Assembly (NCBI RefSeq): GCF_001045555.1
Contig: NZ_LFBU01000002.1
Location: 979,154 to 1,043,153 of the forward strand
Source of the DNA: Marinobacter subterrani
Lineage (GTDB): Bacteria; Pseudomonadota; Gammaproteobacteria; Pseudomonadales; Oleiphilaceae
Length of the DNA stretch: 64,000 nucleotides
Reading direction: 5' to 3'
In this document: positions 1 through 8,981 of the stretch, piece after piece
Numbering within the stretch: the stretch's first letter is position 1
Layout of the letters: each line of letters starts with the position of its first letter
The notes under the pieces: model-generated
What the model saw: the letters and a program-made list of their open reading frames with translations, nothing else
What the model was told of the DNA's origin: nothing
Database searches by the model: none
Position numbers and translations under genes: made by a program

Positions 1-1
1 T

Positions 2-826
2 ACGTCGCTGATCGCCGAGGGCGTTGCCCTGTTCCAGCAGATCCAGAGTGGTGACCTGAAGCCGGGCGAGTACATTGACCGCGTTTACCAGTCGTTCCCG
101 GCTATCCAGACGTTCCTCTCCCAGTTTGATATCAGCTTTGCCGAGTTACGGGATCGGGCTGTCAATATCTTTGTCGGCGGCAGCCAGTTCCTGGCCAAGC
201 AGGCCCTGGGCTTTGGCCAGAATACCTTTCAGTTTTTCCTGGGGTTGGCCCTGATGGTTTACCTGGCTTTTTTCCTGCTGCGGGACGGCAGTTCGCTGGT
301 GGAGTTGATGATCCGGGCGCTGCCGCTGGGCGATGAACGGGAGCGACTGCTGTTTGCAAAGTTCGCTGAAGTGACCCGCGCCACAGTCAAGGGCAATTTG
401 TTGATTGCCCTGATCCAGGGGGCGCTTGGCGGGCTGATATTCTGGATTCTGGGGATCACCGGCGCCCTGCTTTGGGGAGTGGTGATGGCGATTGTTTCCC
501 TGATTCCCGCGGTCGGGGCTGCGCTGGTCTGGGTGCCTGCAGCCATTTATCTGGCGGCGGTTGGTGATCTGGTTGAAGCGACGGTTCTGACCCTGTTCGG
601 CGTGCTGGTGATTGGTCTGGCAGATAACGTGCTTCGCCCCATCCTCGTGGGGCGAGACACCAAGCTGCCCGACTACATAGTGTTGCTGTCGACCCTGGGG
701 GGGATTGTCATGTTCGGCGTTAACGGCTTCGTAATGGGCCCTCTGGTTGCGGCCTTGTTCATGGCTTTCTGGGGTATCTTCATCCGTGAATTCGGTCATG
801 AGGCCCATCGCGACCGAGGCGCTTGA
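2..826 (+). CDS. AI-2E family transporter (PerM-like), 3' part
   Basis: The frame is open from the first bases of the window, so the N-terminus lies outside; 274 residues remain of a family usually about 350 long. The visible part is strongly hydrophobic, with helices around residues 75-95, 135-170, 195-215 and 230-260. It includes the GVVMAIVSLIPAVGAAL and GLADNVLRPILVG stretches typical of the AI-2E/PerM exporter family. These are inner-membrane proteins whose real substrates are mostly unknown; AI-2 export and Na+/H+ antiport have both been reported in the family. The gene ends 131 bp before a separately initiated secreted protein. The family assignment is secure, the substrate is not. Confidence 0.88.
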   Translation, partial: TSLIAEGVALFQQIQSGDLKPGEYIDRVYQSFPAIQTFLSQFDISFAELRDRAVNIFVGGSQFLAKQALGFGQNTFQFFLGLALMVYLAFFLLRDGSSLVELMIRALPLGDERERLLFAKFAEVTRATVKGNLLIALIQGALGGLIFWILGITGALLWGVVMAIVSLIPAVGAALVWVPAAIYLAAVGDLVEATVLTLFGVLVIGLADNVLRPILVGRDTKLPDYIVLLSTLGGIVMFGVNGFVMGPLVAALFMAFWGIFIREFGHEAHRDRGA

Positions 827-957
827 TGTCGGGCAAGGCGATATGCGACAAAAGTATGGTAGTCTTTCACACGATTGCCCAAGCCTGTGGAGATAGGCAC
901 CACATAACAAAAAAGACAGGGTATCCACAGATGCCCGGAGTTAAGCAGGTGAGCACC

Positions 958-1374
958 ATGAGAAACGCGACAACCCGACTGGGACGCCTGGCCGCTGCGG
1001 CCGGCATGGCGGTTTCGCTGGGCATTGCTGCCCCCGCAGCCTTTGCGGACGAGACCGTTGCACTCAAGAACGCCCTGTACGGCGCAGGGTATGAAATCAC
1101 CAATGTCAGCCCGAAAATGGACGACACAACCCGAGCCGCACTGACCAAATTCCAGAAAGACAACGGGCTGCAGGCCACCGGCGCGCTGAACGAGCCAACG
1201 AAAAAAGCCCTGGGAATGGTGTCAATGCAGGTTGCGGCAGCTCCCGCGCAATCGGCCAGCAGTTCCGGTGCTGCCGCGGCAGTTTCTTCCGGTTCGACAC
1301 AGGAACAGGAGCCGAAGCAGGACAAGGATGAAGTGATTGAAGAAGAGGACGATGGCGGCTGGTCCCTCTGGTAA
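958..1374 (+). CDS. Secreted peptidoglycan-binding domain protein
   Basis: A 138-residue protein with an Ala-rich signal peptide ending near APAAFADE (about residue 25). A single PG_binding_1 domain follows (about residues 30-80, with the LTKFQKDNGLQATGALNEPT pattern). The rest is a low-complexity Ala/Ser stretch and a strongly acidic tail (EEEDD). It probably sits in the periplasm or is surface-associated and touches the cell wall. I chose the ATG at 958 because AGGTG lies 6-8 bases upstream; in-frame ATG at 931 and GTG at 949 are alternatives that would spoil the signal peptide. No catalytic domain is present, so it is a binding or structural protein rather than a hydrolase. A strong terminator follows. 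Confidence 0.8.
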   Translation: MRNATTRLGRLAAAAGMAVSLGIAAPAAFADETVALKNALYGAGYEITNVSPKMDDTTRAALTKFQKDNGLQATGALNEPTKKALGMVSMQVAAAPAQSASSSGAAAAVSSGSTQEQEPKQDKDEVIEEEDDGGWSLW

Positions 1375-1390
1375 ATCCGGTTCCGGTCAC

Positions 1391-1429
1391 AAAAAAGCCC
1401 GCCAGAGACTATCCGGCGGGCTTTTTTTT
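1391..1429. terminator. Bidirectional intrinsic terminator
   Basis: AAAAGCCCGCC and GGCGGGCTTTT form an 11-bp perfect stem around an 11-base loop, flanked by A-run and T-run. It can end both the upstream rightward gene and ilvD, which converges on it. Confidence 0.92.
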
Positions 1430-1458
1430 GGCTGTCCAGTTACCGTTTTTCAGGGCTC

Positions 1459-3294
1459 TCAATCGAGCTTGCTGAGGTCCCGGACGGCGCCCTTGTCGGC
1501 ACTTGTTGCCAGCAGTGCGTAGGCCTTGAGGGCCGCTGACACTTTCCGGTCCCGGGGCAGGTCTGGCTTCCACCCTTTTGCATCCCGGGCTTCCCGGCGG
1601 CGGTCAAGTGCGTGCTGGTCGAGCTCGACATTGATGGTCCGGTTCGGAATGTCGATGCGGATGATGTCGCCATCCTCAATCAGCCCGATCGCACCACCGG
1701 CGGCGGCCTCAGGCGAGGCGTGGCCAATGGACAGGCCGGAGGTTCCGCCGGAGAAACGCCCGTCAGTCAGCAGCGCGCATTCCTTGCCCAGCCCCTTGGA
1801 TTTCAGATAACTGGTCGGGTAGAGCATTTCCTGCATACCGGGACCACCGCGGGGACCCTCGTAGCGGATAATGACCACCTCGCCGGGTTTGACCTCGTCC
1901 GCCAGGATGCCGGCTACCGCAGAATCCTGGCTTTCGAACACCTTGGCCTTGCCTTCGAAAACATAGATGCTTTCGTCCACGCCCGCGGTTTTCACCACGC
2001 AGCCGTCCAGAGCGATATTGCCAAAGAGCACGGCGAGCCCGCCCTCTGAGCTGTAGGCGTTCTCAACCGAACGGATGCAACCGGATTCCCGGTCGCCGTC
2101 CAGGCTTGGCCAGCGGGTGTTCTGGGAGAAAGCGGTCTGGGTCGGGATGCCGGCCGGGCCTGCCTTGTAGAATTCCACCACCTCCGGGGTCGGAGAGCGC
2201 ATGATGTCCCAGGTCTGGAGGGCTTCTCTCATGGTTTTGCTGTGCACCGTGGGCAGATCGGTGTTGATCAGCCCGCCCCGCTCCAGCTCGCCCAGAATAC
2301 CCATGATGCCGCCGGCGCGGTGCACATCTTCCATGTGGTACTTGGGGGAGTTCGGCGCCACCTTGCACAATTGCGGAACCCGGCGCGAAAGCTGGTCGAT
2401 TTCGTTCAGGGTGAAGGGCACACCGCCTTCCTGAGCCGCCGCCAACAAGTGCAGGATGGTGTTGGTGGAACCACCCATGGCGATGTCCATGACCATGGCA
2501 TTTTCGAAGGCGGCCATCGAGGCGATGCTCAGTGGCAGAACGCTGGCGTCATCTTCCTCGTAATAGCGGCGGGCATTCTCCACAATCTGTCGGCCGGCTT
2601 TCAGGAACAGTTGCTCCCGGTCGGCGTGGGTGGCCAGCAGTGAACCATTGCCCGGCAGCGCCAGGCCAATGGCCTCGGTCAGGCAGTTCATCGAGTTGGC
2701 AGTGAACATGCCGGAGCAGGAACCACAGGTCGGACAGGCGCTGCGTTCGTACTCTTCCACCTGTTCGTCAGAGGCGTTGGGGTCTGCAGCAATGACCATG
2801 GCATCCACCAGGTCCAGCTTGTGTTCGGACAGCTTCGTTTTGCCCGCTTCCATGGGCCCGCCCGAGACGAAAATCGTGGGGATGTTCAGGCGCATGGCCG
2901 CCATCAGCATGCCCGGGGTAATCTTGTCGCAGTTGGAAATGCACACAAGCGCGTCGGCACAGTGGGCGTTCACCATGTACTCCACGGAGTCGGCGATGAT
3001 CTCCCTTGAGGGCAGGGAGTAGAGCATGCCGTCGTGGCCCATGGCGATGCCGTCGTCCACGGCGATGGTGTTGAATTCCTTGGCCACACCATCGGCGGCT
3101 TCGATCTCACGGCACACCAGTTGTCCCAGATCCTTCAGGTGCACGTGGCCCGGAACAAACTGGGTAAAGGAGTTGGCAACGGCGATGATGGGTTTGCCGA
3201 AATCCCCGTCTTTCATACCGGTGGCGCGCCAGAGGGCGCGGGCGCCGGCCATGTTTCGGCCTGCGGTGGATGTCCGCGAACGATACTGTGGCAT
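1459..3294 (-). CDS. ilvD: Dihydroxy-acid dehydratase IlvD
   Basis: A 611-residue protein beginning [21 protein letters not shown], close to the 616 residues of E. coli IlvD. It dehydrates 2,3-dihydroxy-isovalerate and 2,3-dihydroxy-3-methylvalerate in valine, leucine and isoleucine synthesis, in the cytoplasm. Iron-sulfur ligand cysteines are visible in [11 protein letters not shown] (about residues 120-130) and [19 protein letters not shown] (about 190-210), with the substrate/Mg region [10 protein letters not shown] near residue 520. The frame extends 26 codons further upstream, but those residues have no family character and the start at 3294 matches the conserved N-terminus. It is monocistronic, with a terminator between it and the convergent gene. 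Confidence 0.97.
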   Translation of the reverse strand: MPQYRSRTSTAGRNMAGARALWRATGMKDGDFGKPIIAVANSFTQFVPGHVHLKDLGQLVCREIEAADGVAKEFNTIAVDDGIAMGHDGMLYSLPSREIIADSVEYMVNAHCADALVCISNCDKITPGMLMAAMRLNIPTIFVSGGPMEAGKTKLSEHKLDLVDAMVIAADPNASDEQVEEYERSACPTCGSCSGMFTANSMNCLTEAIGLALPGNGSLLATHADREQLFLKAGRQIVENARRYYEEDDASVLPLSIASMAAFENAMVMDIAMGGSTNTILHLLAAAQEGGVPFTLNEIDQLSRRVPQLCKVAPNSPKYHMEDVHRAGGIMGILGELERGGLINTDLPTVHSKTMREALQTWDIMRSPTPEVVEFYKAGPAGIPTQTAFSQNTRWPSLDGDRESGCIRSVENAYSSEGGLAVLFGNIALDGCVVKTAGVDESIYVFEGKAKVFESQDSAVAGILADEVKPGEVVIIRYEGPRGGPGMQEMLYPTSYLKSKGLGKECALLTDGRFSGGTSGLSIGHASPEAAAGGAIGLIEDGDIIRIDIPNRTINVELDQHALDRRREARDAKGWKPDLPRDRKVSAALKAYALLATSADKGAVRDLSKLD

Positions 3295-3452
3295 GGTGTG
3301 CTGTTCTCTCTGTTGTTTTCTGATGGCAGTGTGCAAAAAAACAGAGGATACCAGATTAGACTCCAGGCGCATGGTTGTTTTCAGAGGCGCTGCTTACAAT
3401 AGGTAACACAGTTGCCAAATTTTCCCGGTTTCAACCGGCAAGGAGTATGCCT

Positions 3453-4709
3453 ATGGCTGGCCAGGAAAGCCTGCCGCTACGTCGCCTCAGAGAGTTTCAG
3501 CCACTTAACCGGCTGACTGATGATCAACTGGTGCTGCTTGCCAGCCGTGCCGAAAGAAGAACCCACGGTCCCGGGCAGCGGGTTATTGAGCGCGGTGTGC
3601 GGGACGGTCTCGATTTTTTTCTGGTCGCGGGCAAGGTCGAGCTTGAGTCTCTTGATGGCCGGAAAACGCTGGTGGAAGCCGGGACTGAGAAGGCCAACAC
3701 CCCCATCGCGCGGTTGCAGCCCCGAATGTACGATGTTATTGCGGTCAAGCCCTGCGAATTCCTGGTCGTCGAACAGGAAATTCTCAACCAGCTCTTGCGG
3801 GCGGCCCCCGTTGCGCAGGTGGAAATGGGCTCCGGGGAGGGTAGCGGCGGTATCGAGAGCGAGGAGCACCACCTCCTGATGGAGTTCTACTCGGAACTGC
3901 GATCGAACCAGATCAAGCTGCCCAGTGTTCCCGATGTGGCCTGGAAGGTTCGGCGGGCCGTCGACCGCGAGGAGTCTACGGCTGAGCAGGTGGCGCAGGC
4001 GGTGTCTGCCGATCCTGCCATGGCTGCCAAGCTGGTCCGGGCCTGTAACAGCCCGCTATATCGCGGCTTCAGCGACGTCCGTAATGTTCGCGAGGCGGTC
4101 GTCCGGTTGGGTATGCGCACCACGCGGCAACTGGTAACGGTGTTCTCCATGCGGGAGGTGTTCAAGACCCGCCAGGCGTCCTTACAGAAGGAAATGGAGA
4201 AGCTGTGGCGCCATTCCAGGGAAGTTGCTGCCTTGTGCTGGGTGCTGGCCGACCATGCCACTGGGCTCAACCCCGAGGAGGCGCTGCTGGCTGGCCTGCT
4301 TCATGACATCGGAGTGGTGCCGATCCTGGTGCAGGCGGAGCACCACGTGAATCTCTTTGCCAATGAGGCCAACCTGAACCATGCTATCGAAGAGCTGAGG
4401 TCGGACGTCGGCACCGCCGTGCTGGAGAACTGGTCCTTCCCGCCGACGTTCATTGAAGCGGTTCGGCATGCTGCAGACTGGGGCTACGAATGCCGTGAAG
4501 CAGCGCCGCAGCTGGTGGACGTGGTCATTGTTGCCCGCTTGCACTCGTTGATCGGGTCCAGCCAGAATGCCGAGCTGCCTCCGTTCGACCAGGTGCCGGC
4601 GTACCGCCGTCTGGGGGAGCTGGAACTCAATGCCTCCCGCAGCCTGCAGTTGCTGACCGAGGCCAGGGCCCGGGTGGACGAAGTCCAGCAACTGCTGTCT
4701 ATCCGGTGA
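3453..4709 (+). CDS. HDOD domain signalling protein with N-terminal cNMP-binding-like region
   Basis: A 418-residue cytoplasmic protein. The first about 130 residues resemble a cyclic-nucleotide-binding beta barrel (RVIERGVRDGLDFFLVAGKVEL), without enough of the phosphate-binding cassette to claim ligand binding. Residues about 155-355 form an HDOD domain (LPSVPDVAWKVRRAV; ACNSPLYRG; AGLLHDIGVVPIL). HDOD proteins are non-catalytic relatives of HD phosphohydrolases that act in two-component and c-di-GMP networks. The ATG at 3453 was chosen because AGGAG sits 7 bases upstream; the ATG at 3447 would be only one base from it. It is transcribed away from ilvD, with LON-domain and other signalling genes downstream. 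The partner is unknown. Confidence 0.85.
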   Translation: MAGQESLPLRRLREFQPLNRLTDDQLVLLASRAERRTHGPGQRVIERGVRDGLDFFLVAGKVELESLDGRKTLVEAGTEKANTPIARLQPRMYDVIAVKPCEFLVVEQEILNQLLRAAPVAQVEMGSGEGSGGIESEEHHLLMEFYSELRSNQIKLPSVPDVAWKVRRAVDREESTAEQVAQAVSADPAMAAKLVRACNSPLYRGFSDVRNVREAVVRLGMRTTRQLVTVFSMREVFKTRQASLQKEMEKLWRHSREVAALCWVLADHATGLNPEEALLAGLLHDIGVVPILVQAEHHVNLFANEANLNHAIEELRSDVGTAVLENWSFPPTFIEAVRHAADWGYECREAAPQLVDVVIVARLHSLIGSSQNAELPPFDQVPAYRRLGELELNASRSLQLLTEARARVDEVQQLLSIR

Positions 4710-4761
4710 GTGTCCGGGCTGTGTACACTGTAGGGCCTGATTACCGGTAACTGTTGCACTT

Positions 4762-5340
4762 ATGAATGTACCTTTGTTCCCCCTGAACTCCATCGTCCTG
4801 CCCAGGGGCAGGATTCCCCTGCAGCTGTTTGAGCCACGTTACATCGATATGCTCACCCGCTGCCTGAAGGAAGACCGCGGCTTTGTGGTGGTTCTTCTGC
4901 GGGAAGGCGGTGAAGCGGGGCCCACCGCGACTTTCTACGATATTGGCACGTATGTCCGGATCATCGACTTCCAGCAGCTCGAAAACGGGCTTCTGGGAAT
5001 TACGGTGGAAGGGGCATCGAAGGTGTCGGTGGTTCGTAGCTGGCAGCAGGACGATGGGCTCAATGTCGGCGATGTGGAGTGCCTTGTTGAGGAGGTGGAA
5101 AGCGAGGTGCCCCAGCATTTCAGCGAGCTGCCCTCGGTGCTTCGGGCCTTGTTCCGGCACCCGGTGATCCGGGATCTGAATATGGACATTGACTACGGCG
5201 ACGCCCGGGATGTTGGCTGGCGCCTCACGGAACTGCTGCCCCTGGACAAGCAGGAAAAGCAGAAGCTCGTGGAGTTGCAGGATCCACTGGAGAGGCTCAG
5301 CCGCCTCCAGTGGTTGCTGGAAGCCCTGGAGGAGGGCTGA
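4762..5340 (+). CDS. LON peptidase substrate-binding domain protein
   Basis: A 192-residue protein that is only the N-terminal (PUA-like) domain of Lon: it opens MNVPLFPLNSIVLPRGRIPL and has the LQLFEPRYIDM motif. No ATPase or protease domain follows. Such stand-alone LON-N proteins are common in gammaproteobacteria and their function is not settled; binding of unfolded substrates is a guess from the fold. The gene follows the HDOD gene by 52 bp on the same strand and may be co-transcribed. Its last 44 bases overlap the end of the convergent DedA-PAP2 gene. Confidence 0.85.
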   Translation: MNVPLFPLNSIVLPRGRIPLQLFEPRYIDMLTRCLKEDRGFVVVLLREGGEAGPTATFYDIGTYVRIIDFQQLENGLLGITVEGASKVSVVRSWQQDDGLNVGDVECLVEEVESEVPQHFSELPSVLRALFRHPVIRDLNMDIDYGDARDVGWRLTELLPLDKQEKQKLVELQDPLERLSRLQWLLEALEEG

Positions 5341-6796
5341 CAACCTCGCTCGTCGGTCGCAGATCCATGACAGCGTCCTCCCAGGACAAAGTAATGTATG
5401 AACCTGCGAAAGCCAGCCACAGGACCGCCGCAACGGCGAAAGTCACATCCGGTGCCAGTGGCACCCGGTCGTAACGGCTGTAGCTGGCCCTTGTGGCGCC
5501 GGTGATCGCCAGGCCAAGCAGAAGCCCGCCGACCACATCGGTGAACCAGTGAACGCCCAGGTAAAGGCGACTCACTGCCACAGGAACCAGGGGTAGTGAC
5601 AACAGGATGTAGGACTGCCACCGTTCCCGGTTCTGTGTCTCACCGGCGATAAAGCTGGCCAGCAGGGTAACCGTCAAGGTAATGCCTGTTGCATGCCCGC
5701 TGGGGAAGGCGCCGGAACCCGGTGGGCTCAGAACTTCGTCCGGCCGTGGAATGCCGAACGCCCATTTCAGGCCCCAGACCAGGACGATGGTTGCCAGAGC
5801 AGCAACCACAATGTGCGCAGCGGCGGCATAGTAACCCCGGAACAGAAACGCCAGGCACGCCAGGATACCGGCGGCGACAAGAACAGGCGGATCGCCCAGA
5901 AGCGTGAAGACAATAAATGGGCCGTCCAGCAGCGGTTGGCGGAGCTGCTCGAACCAGTGCAGGGTCGCCTGATTAAAGCCCTCCAGCAGGTGAGTGGCCG
6001 TGGCCAGTTGTCCCCAGATTACAAACAGGGCGGCGGCGCCGATGGCAAGCATGAAGGAGGCGAGCGGGAATTCGCCCTCCCTGGCAGGCCTCTGATTGGT
6101 GTAAAGGCGCCAGAAGCGGTGGGTGGCTTCGTATCCGGCCATTCGCTGCTCCAGCCACCGGTAGCTGCGGCTGCCTTCCCCGAGCCCCAGCTGAAACCGC
6201 ACCAGGACGAAATAGACGGCAAGCAGCACCGCCAGGCTGGTGCCGGTAACGGCATAGACGTGGGCCGGCGCCCGGATGTTACTCGCCAGGGCGCTGCCTA
6301 CCAGAAACCCCGGGAAAATGTACACCGGCGCCCAGGCAACCGCAGAGCCGATGTTAAACGCCAGAAAGCGACGCCATGGCATCATCAGGGCCCCGGCAAC
6401 CAGTGGGATGACCGGCCGTATCGGCCCTAGAAACCGACCGAATATGACACTCTTGCCACCGTGGCGCCGGAAAAAGTGCTCGCCCTTGCCGATAATTTTG
6501 GGGTAGCGACTTAGCGGCCAGATCTCGGTCAGCCGGCCCTGCATAAGCCGCCCGAGACCAAAACTGGTGGTGTCGCCCAAAATGGCGCCAAGGCCGGCCC
6601 AGAGCAGCGCATCGGGCAAGGGCATTCCGGTCTTGCCCGCCAGCACCGCGACCGCAAACAGGATGGCGACGCCGGGAACAACGATGCCGGCAAGGGCAAG
6701 GGACTCCGTGAATGCGGCGGTAAACAGGGCCAGTGCCAGCCAGCCTGGATGCGTGCTGAGCCAGGCAGACAAGTCGTTCAGCCAGGTATAGCTCAT
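5297..6796 (-). CDS. Bifunctional DedA / PAP2 phosphatase membrane protein
   Basis: A 499-residue integral membrane protein fusing two lipid-related domains. Residues about 15-210 are DedA/SNARE-associated, with the motifs GAILGDTTSFGLGR and FGRFLGPIRPVIPLVAG. Residues about 290-460 form a PAP2 phosphatase with all three signature blocks: KWAFGIPRP, PSGHA and SRLYLGVHWFTD. DedA proteins include undecaprenyl-phosphate and phospholipid flippases; PAP2 enzymes dephosphorylate lipid pyrophosphates such as undecaprenyl-PP. A combined transport and dephosphorylation role in lipid-carrier recycling is inferred. The start ATG overlaps the stop of the upstream GGDEF-like gene by 4 bases, so the two are translationally coupled. 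The 3' end overlaps the convergent LON-domain gene by 44 bp. Confidence 0.9.
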   Translation of the reverse strand: MSYTWLNDLSAWLSTHPGWLALALFTAAFTESLALAGIVVPGVAILFAVAVLAGKTGMPLPDALLWAGLGAILGDTTSFGLGRLMQGRLTEIWPLSRYPKIIGKGEHFFRRHGGKSVIFGRFLGPIRPVIPLVAGALMMPWRRFLAFNIGSAVAWAPVYIFPGFLVGSALASNIRAPAHVYAVTGTSLAVLLAVYFVLVRFQLGLGEGSRSYRWLEQRMAGYEATHRFWRLYTNQRPAREGEFPLASFMLAIGAAALFVIWGQLATATHLLEGFNQATLHWFEQLRQPLLDGPFIVFTLLGDPPVLVAAGILACLAFLFRGYYAAAAHIVVAALATIVLVWGLKWAFGIPRPDEVLSPPGSGAFPSGHATGITLTVTLLASFIAGETQNRERWQSYILLSLPLVPVAVSRLYLGVHWFTDVVGGLLLGLAITGATRASYSRYDRVPLAPDVTFAVAAVLWLAFAGSYITLSWEDAVMDLRPTSEVVSPPPGLPATTGGG

Positions 6797-7791
6797 GTTT
6801 CTATGGCTTCTCCGGCACTGAACCAGACTGAGTCTGGCCCCCGCCTGTGTGCCTCTGCCATCGCCTCTTGTGCCCGCTTGCGGAGCGTATCGGTACGGGT
6901 GTCGCCGCTGCCACGGGTGGTGCAGCCCAGGCTGACAGTTGCCTTGCCAACGACCGGCCACGTCTGTTCGGCAATGGTTCGGCGGATGCGTTCGGCGATC
7001 ACTCTCACGCCCTCTTCTGGTGTGAATGGCAGTATCAGGAAGAACTGTGTGTCCTTCAGGGTGTACAGGGTGTCGCCCGCGCGAATAACCCCGAACAGGT
7101 GTTCGGTCATGTGCCGGAAAAGGCCCTGAACCTGGGCTTTGCCGTGCAGGTCGGCAATTTCGTCTGCGTAATCAATGCTCAGGTCAATCACCGACAGGGG
7201 ATGCCCGGTGGCGATTGCCCGGCTGATCTCCTTTTGCAGGGTTTCGTCCAGAAAACGGGCATTGTGAGCGCCGGTAAGGGGGTCGGTTATGGCAAGGTCT
7301 TCCGCAGACTGTGCCATGTGATCGTAATGCCAGATGTACAGTGCGGCGGCCGAAAGCAGAATGAAGAGCCCGCCGATGATGGTGACCGCATCAGCCGGGG
7401 CCTGCCGCAGGAACAGGATGACCGACATGGGAATCAGCAGCAGAAGCGACAGCGCCACCCCCTGGCGTAATGGCAGAATCAGCAGGTTCAGGACAACAAG
7501 CGGCATGGCCCAGTGGCTGATGCCGGGCGCCTCCATGGTCAGCAGGGCCGCCAGTATGCCGCTGTTCAGGCCGGAAAGAATAATCAGATGGCCCGGAGCC
7601 GAAAGCTGGTGCCGGCGGTAGATAACCGTGTAAATGACGCCGGCCAGCGTCAGCAGCGCCATGCCTGTTGCCAGATAAAACAGCTCGTAAAAGCCGTAAC
7701 GCAGGTTCTGCATGGCCAGTGTGAAAATAAACAGGCAGGCGATGCCGTAACCGAAGGCGTGGGTCCAGGTCCTGAGCCGGGTTTCTGTCAT
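6793..7791 (-). CDS. Membrane protein with degenerate GGDEF domain (second of pair)
   Basis: A 332-residue protein with about six membrane helices in residues 12-165 and a cytoplasmic GGDEF fold in about residues 180-330. The domain entry DPLTGAHNARFLDETL is recognisable, but where GGDEF should stand the sequence reads KDTQF (TLYTLKDTQFFLILP). The metal and GTP-contacting residues are therefore gone and cyclase activity is unlikely. It lies in a leftward operon: its start overlaps the stop of the preceding, similarly built gene by one base (TAATG), and its stop overlaps the start of the DedA-PAP2 gene. A sensory or scaffolding role for that transporter/phosphatase is inferred. Confidence 0.82.
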   Translation of the reverse strand: MTETRLRTWTHAFGYGIACLFIFTLAMQNLRYGFYELFYLATGMALLTLAGVIYTVIYRRHQLSAPGHLIILSGLNSGILAALLTMEAPGISHWAMPLVVLNLLILPLRQGVALSLLLLIPMSVILFLRQAPADAVTIIGGLFILLSAAALYIWHYDHMAQSAEDLAITDPLTGAHNARFLDETLQKEISRAIATGHPLSVIDLSIDYADEIADLHGKAQVQGLFRHMTEHLFGVIRAGDTLYTLKDTQFFLILPFTPEEGVRVIAERIRRTIAEQTWPVVGKATVSLGCTTRGSGDTRTDTLRKRAQEAMAEAHRRGPDSVWFSAGEAIET

Positions 7792-8804
7792 TAAACTGGC
7801 CCCTGTGTCTGCGGCTGGCCGGGTTGTGCCGGCTGTGACCAGGCGCTGTAGGCCTGGCTACGGTTGCCTCCCTGTTGCTGGGCCCGGCGCAGGGCGTTGG
7901 CGGCACTTTGCTGAAGCGTGTTGGCGTCGTCTCCTATGTTGAGCCCGGCAATGCCGGTACTGACAGTGAGATTCATGCCGTGACTTTCGAGCAGTGTGGC
8001 CAGTCCGCGGCGGATGGTTTCACCGCGGGCGATGGCATCACTGGTGGAGATGCCCGGGAGGATCACCAGGAACTGAAGGTCTGCCACCCGGTAGTAGGTA
8101 TCAAAATCCCGTATCTGGGAGTGCAGGTAGCGGCCGATACGCGGCAGGATCGAGCGGATATCCTCGTCCGGATCATGGTCGCTCAGATGGGTGTCCAGGC
8201 CGATCATGATAATGGACATATCCGTGCCTTCCCGCTCGCTGCGCTGGATTTCCTTGTGCAGATCGGCAGACAGGTATTCCCGGCTGGCGGCCTGGGTCAG
8301 TTCATCGGTCCGGCGCAGGGGCGCCAGTTGTCGGGTTTTGTACTCTCGCAGGAAGACCAGCAGGGCCGATAACAGCATGGTGAGAAGAAAGGCGCTGATC
8401 ATCTGGTGGCGATCGGCCAGCCCCACCGCCCACTGTGTTGCTACCATGGCCAGCACTACGATGACCAGAGTGATTGCGCCTGCGAATGCCAGGGGAACAA
8501 GGGCAAACGCGACAAGAGGAAGCGCGTAGAGCCAGTGGCTCAGCACCCAGGGCCCGATCCAGAAACTGGTTAGCAGGATCAGCACAAGAGCCAGAAAAAA
8601 CGCCTGCTGAACCTTCGGCCAAGGCCGGTTTACCCGGCTGGGGTGAAATGTTCTGCCTGAGATCACAATGCCCGCGGCTGCGCCCGCTGCCGCCGCTACC
8701 ATTGGCTCGCCCAGCATGGCGCACAGAACGGCAATGGCGATCAGAGCCACCAGGCCTGCCCGTGACAACTTGCTTAACAGGAATTTTTCGGCCAATTGGG
8801 CCAT
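7791..8804 (-). CDS. Membrane protein with degenerate GGDEF domain (first of pair)
   Basis: First gene of the leftward operon, 337 residues. The hydrophobic N-terminal region (about residues 16-155, five or six helices) is followed by a GGDEF fold in about 170-310 (RTDELTQAASREYLSADLH). The active-site position reads ADLQF (YRVADLQFLVILP), not GGDEF/GGEEF. It shares with the next gene the pattern Y-x-x-x-D-x-Q-F-x-x-ILP, suggesting an old tandem duplication that settled on a conserved non-cyclase motif. The C-terminus is Gln/Pro-rich and low in complexity. A purine-rich site (AAGGA) lies upstream of the ATG at 8804. Diguanylate cyclase activity should not be assumed. Confidence 0.82.
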   Translation of the reverse strand: MAQLAEKFLLSKLSRAGLVALIAIAVLCAMLGEPMVAAAAGAAAGIVISGRTFHPSRVNRPWPKVQQAFFLALVLILLTSFWIGPWVLSHWLYALPLVAFALVPLAFAGAITLVIVVLAMVATQWAVGLADRHQMISAFLLTMLLSALLVFLREYKTRQLAPLRRTDELTQAASREYLSADLHKEIQRSEREGTDMSIIMIGLDTHLSDHDPDEDIRSILPRIGRYLHSQIRDFDTYYRVADLQFLVILPGISTSDAIARGETIRRGLATLLESHGMNLTVSTGIAGLNIGDDANTLQQSAANALRRAQQQGGNRSQAYSAWSQPAQPGQPQTQGPV

Positions 8805-8864
8805 GATATCCGTCCTTTTCTCAACTCCCTGAAAAAAATCCTTCCCGAAGTTTCCGAGTATGGC

Positions 8865-8882
8865 ATACCGCAGCGGTATAAT
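8865..8882. promoter_or_regulatory. Perfect palindrome overlapping a consensus -10 box in a divergent promoter region
   Basis: ATACCGC-A-GCGGTAT (8865-8879) is a 7+7 bp perfect palindrome. Its right arm overlaps TATAAT at 8877-8882, about 100 bp upstream of proA. The -35 region is weak. On the other strand TATTAT lies in the same stretch and could serve the GGDEF/DedA operon. A repressor or activator bound here could affect both directions; no regulator is known to me for this sequence. Confidence 0.5.
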
Positions 8883-8981
8883 ATCTGTTTGGGATGCGTA
8901 CTTGAAACGGGAAAGGTAAAGTTAGGCACTAATTCCCGATTTCCGCTTTGAAACAGCGCTTTGAAAACGAAAGGTAACGTA

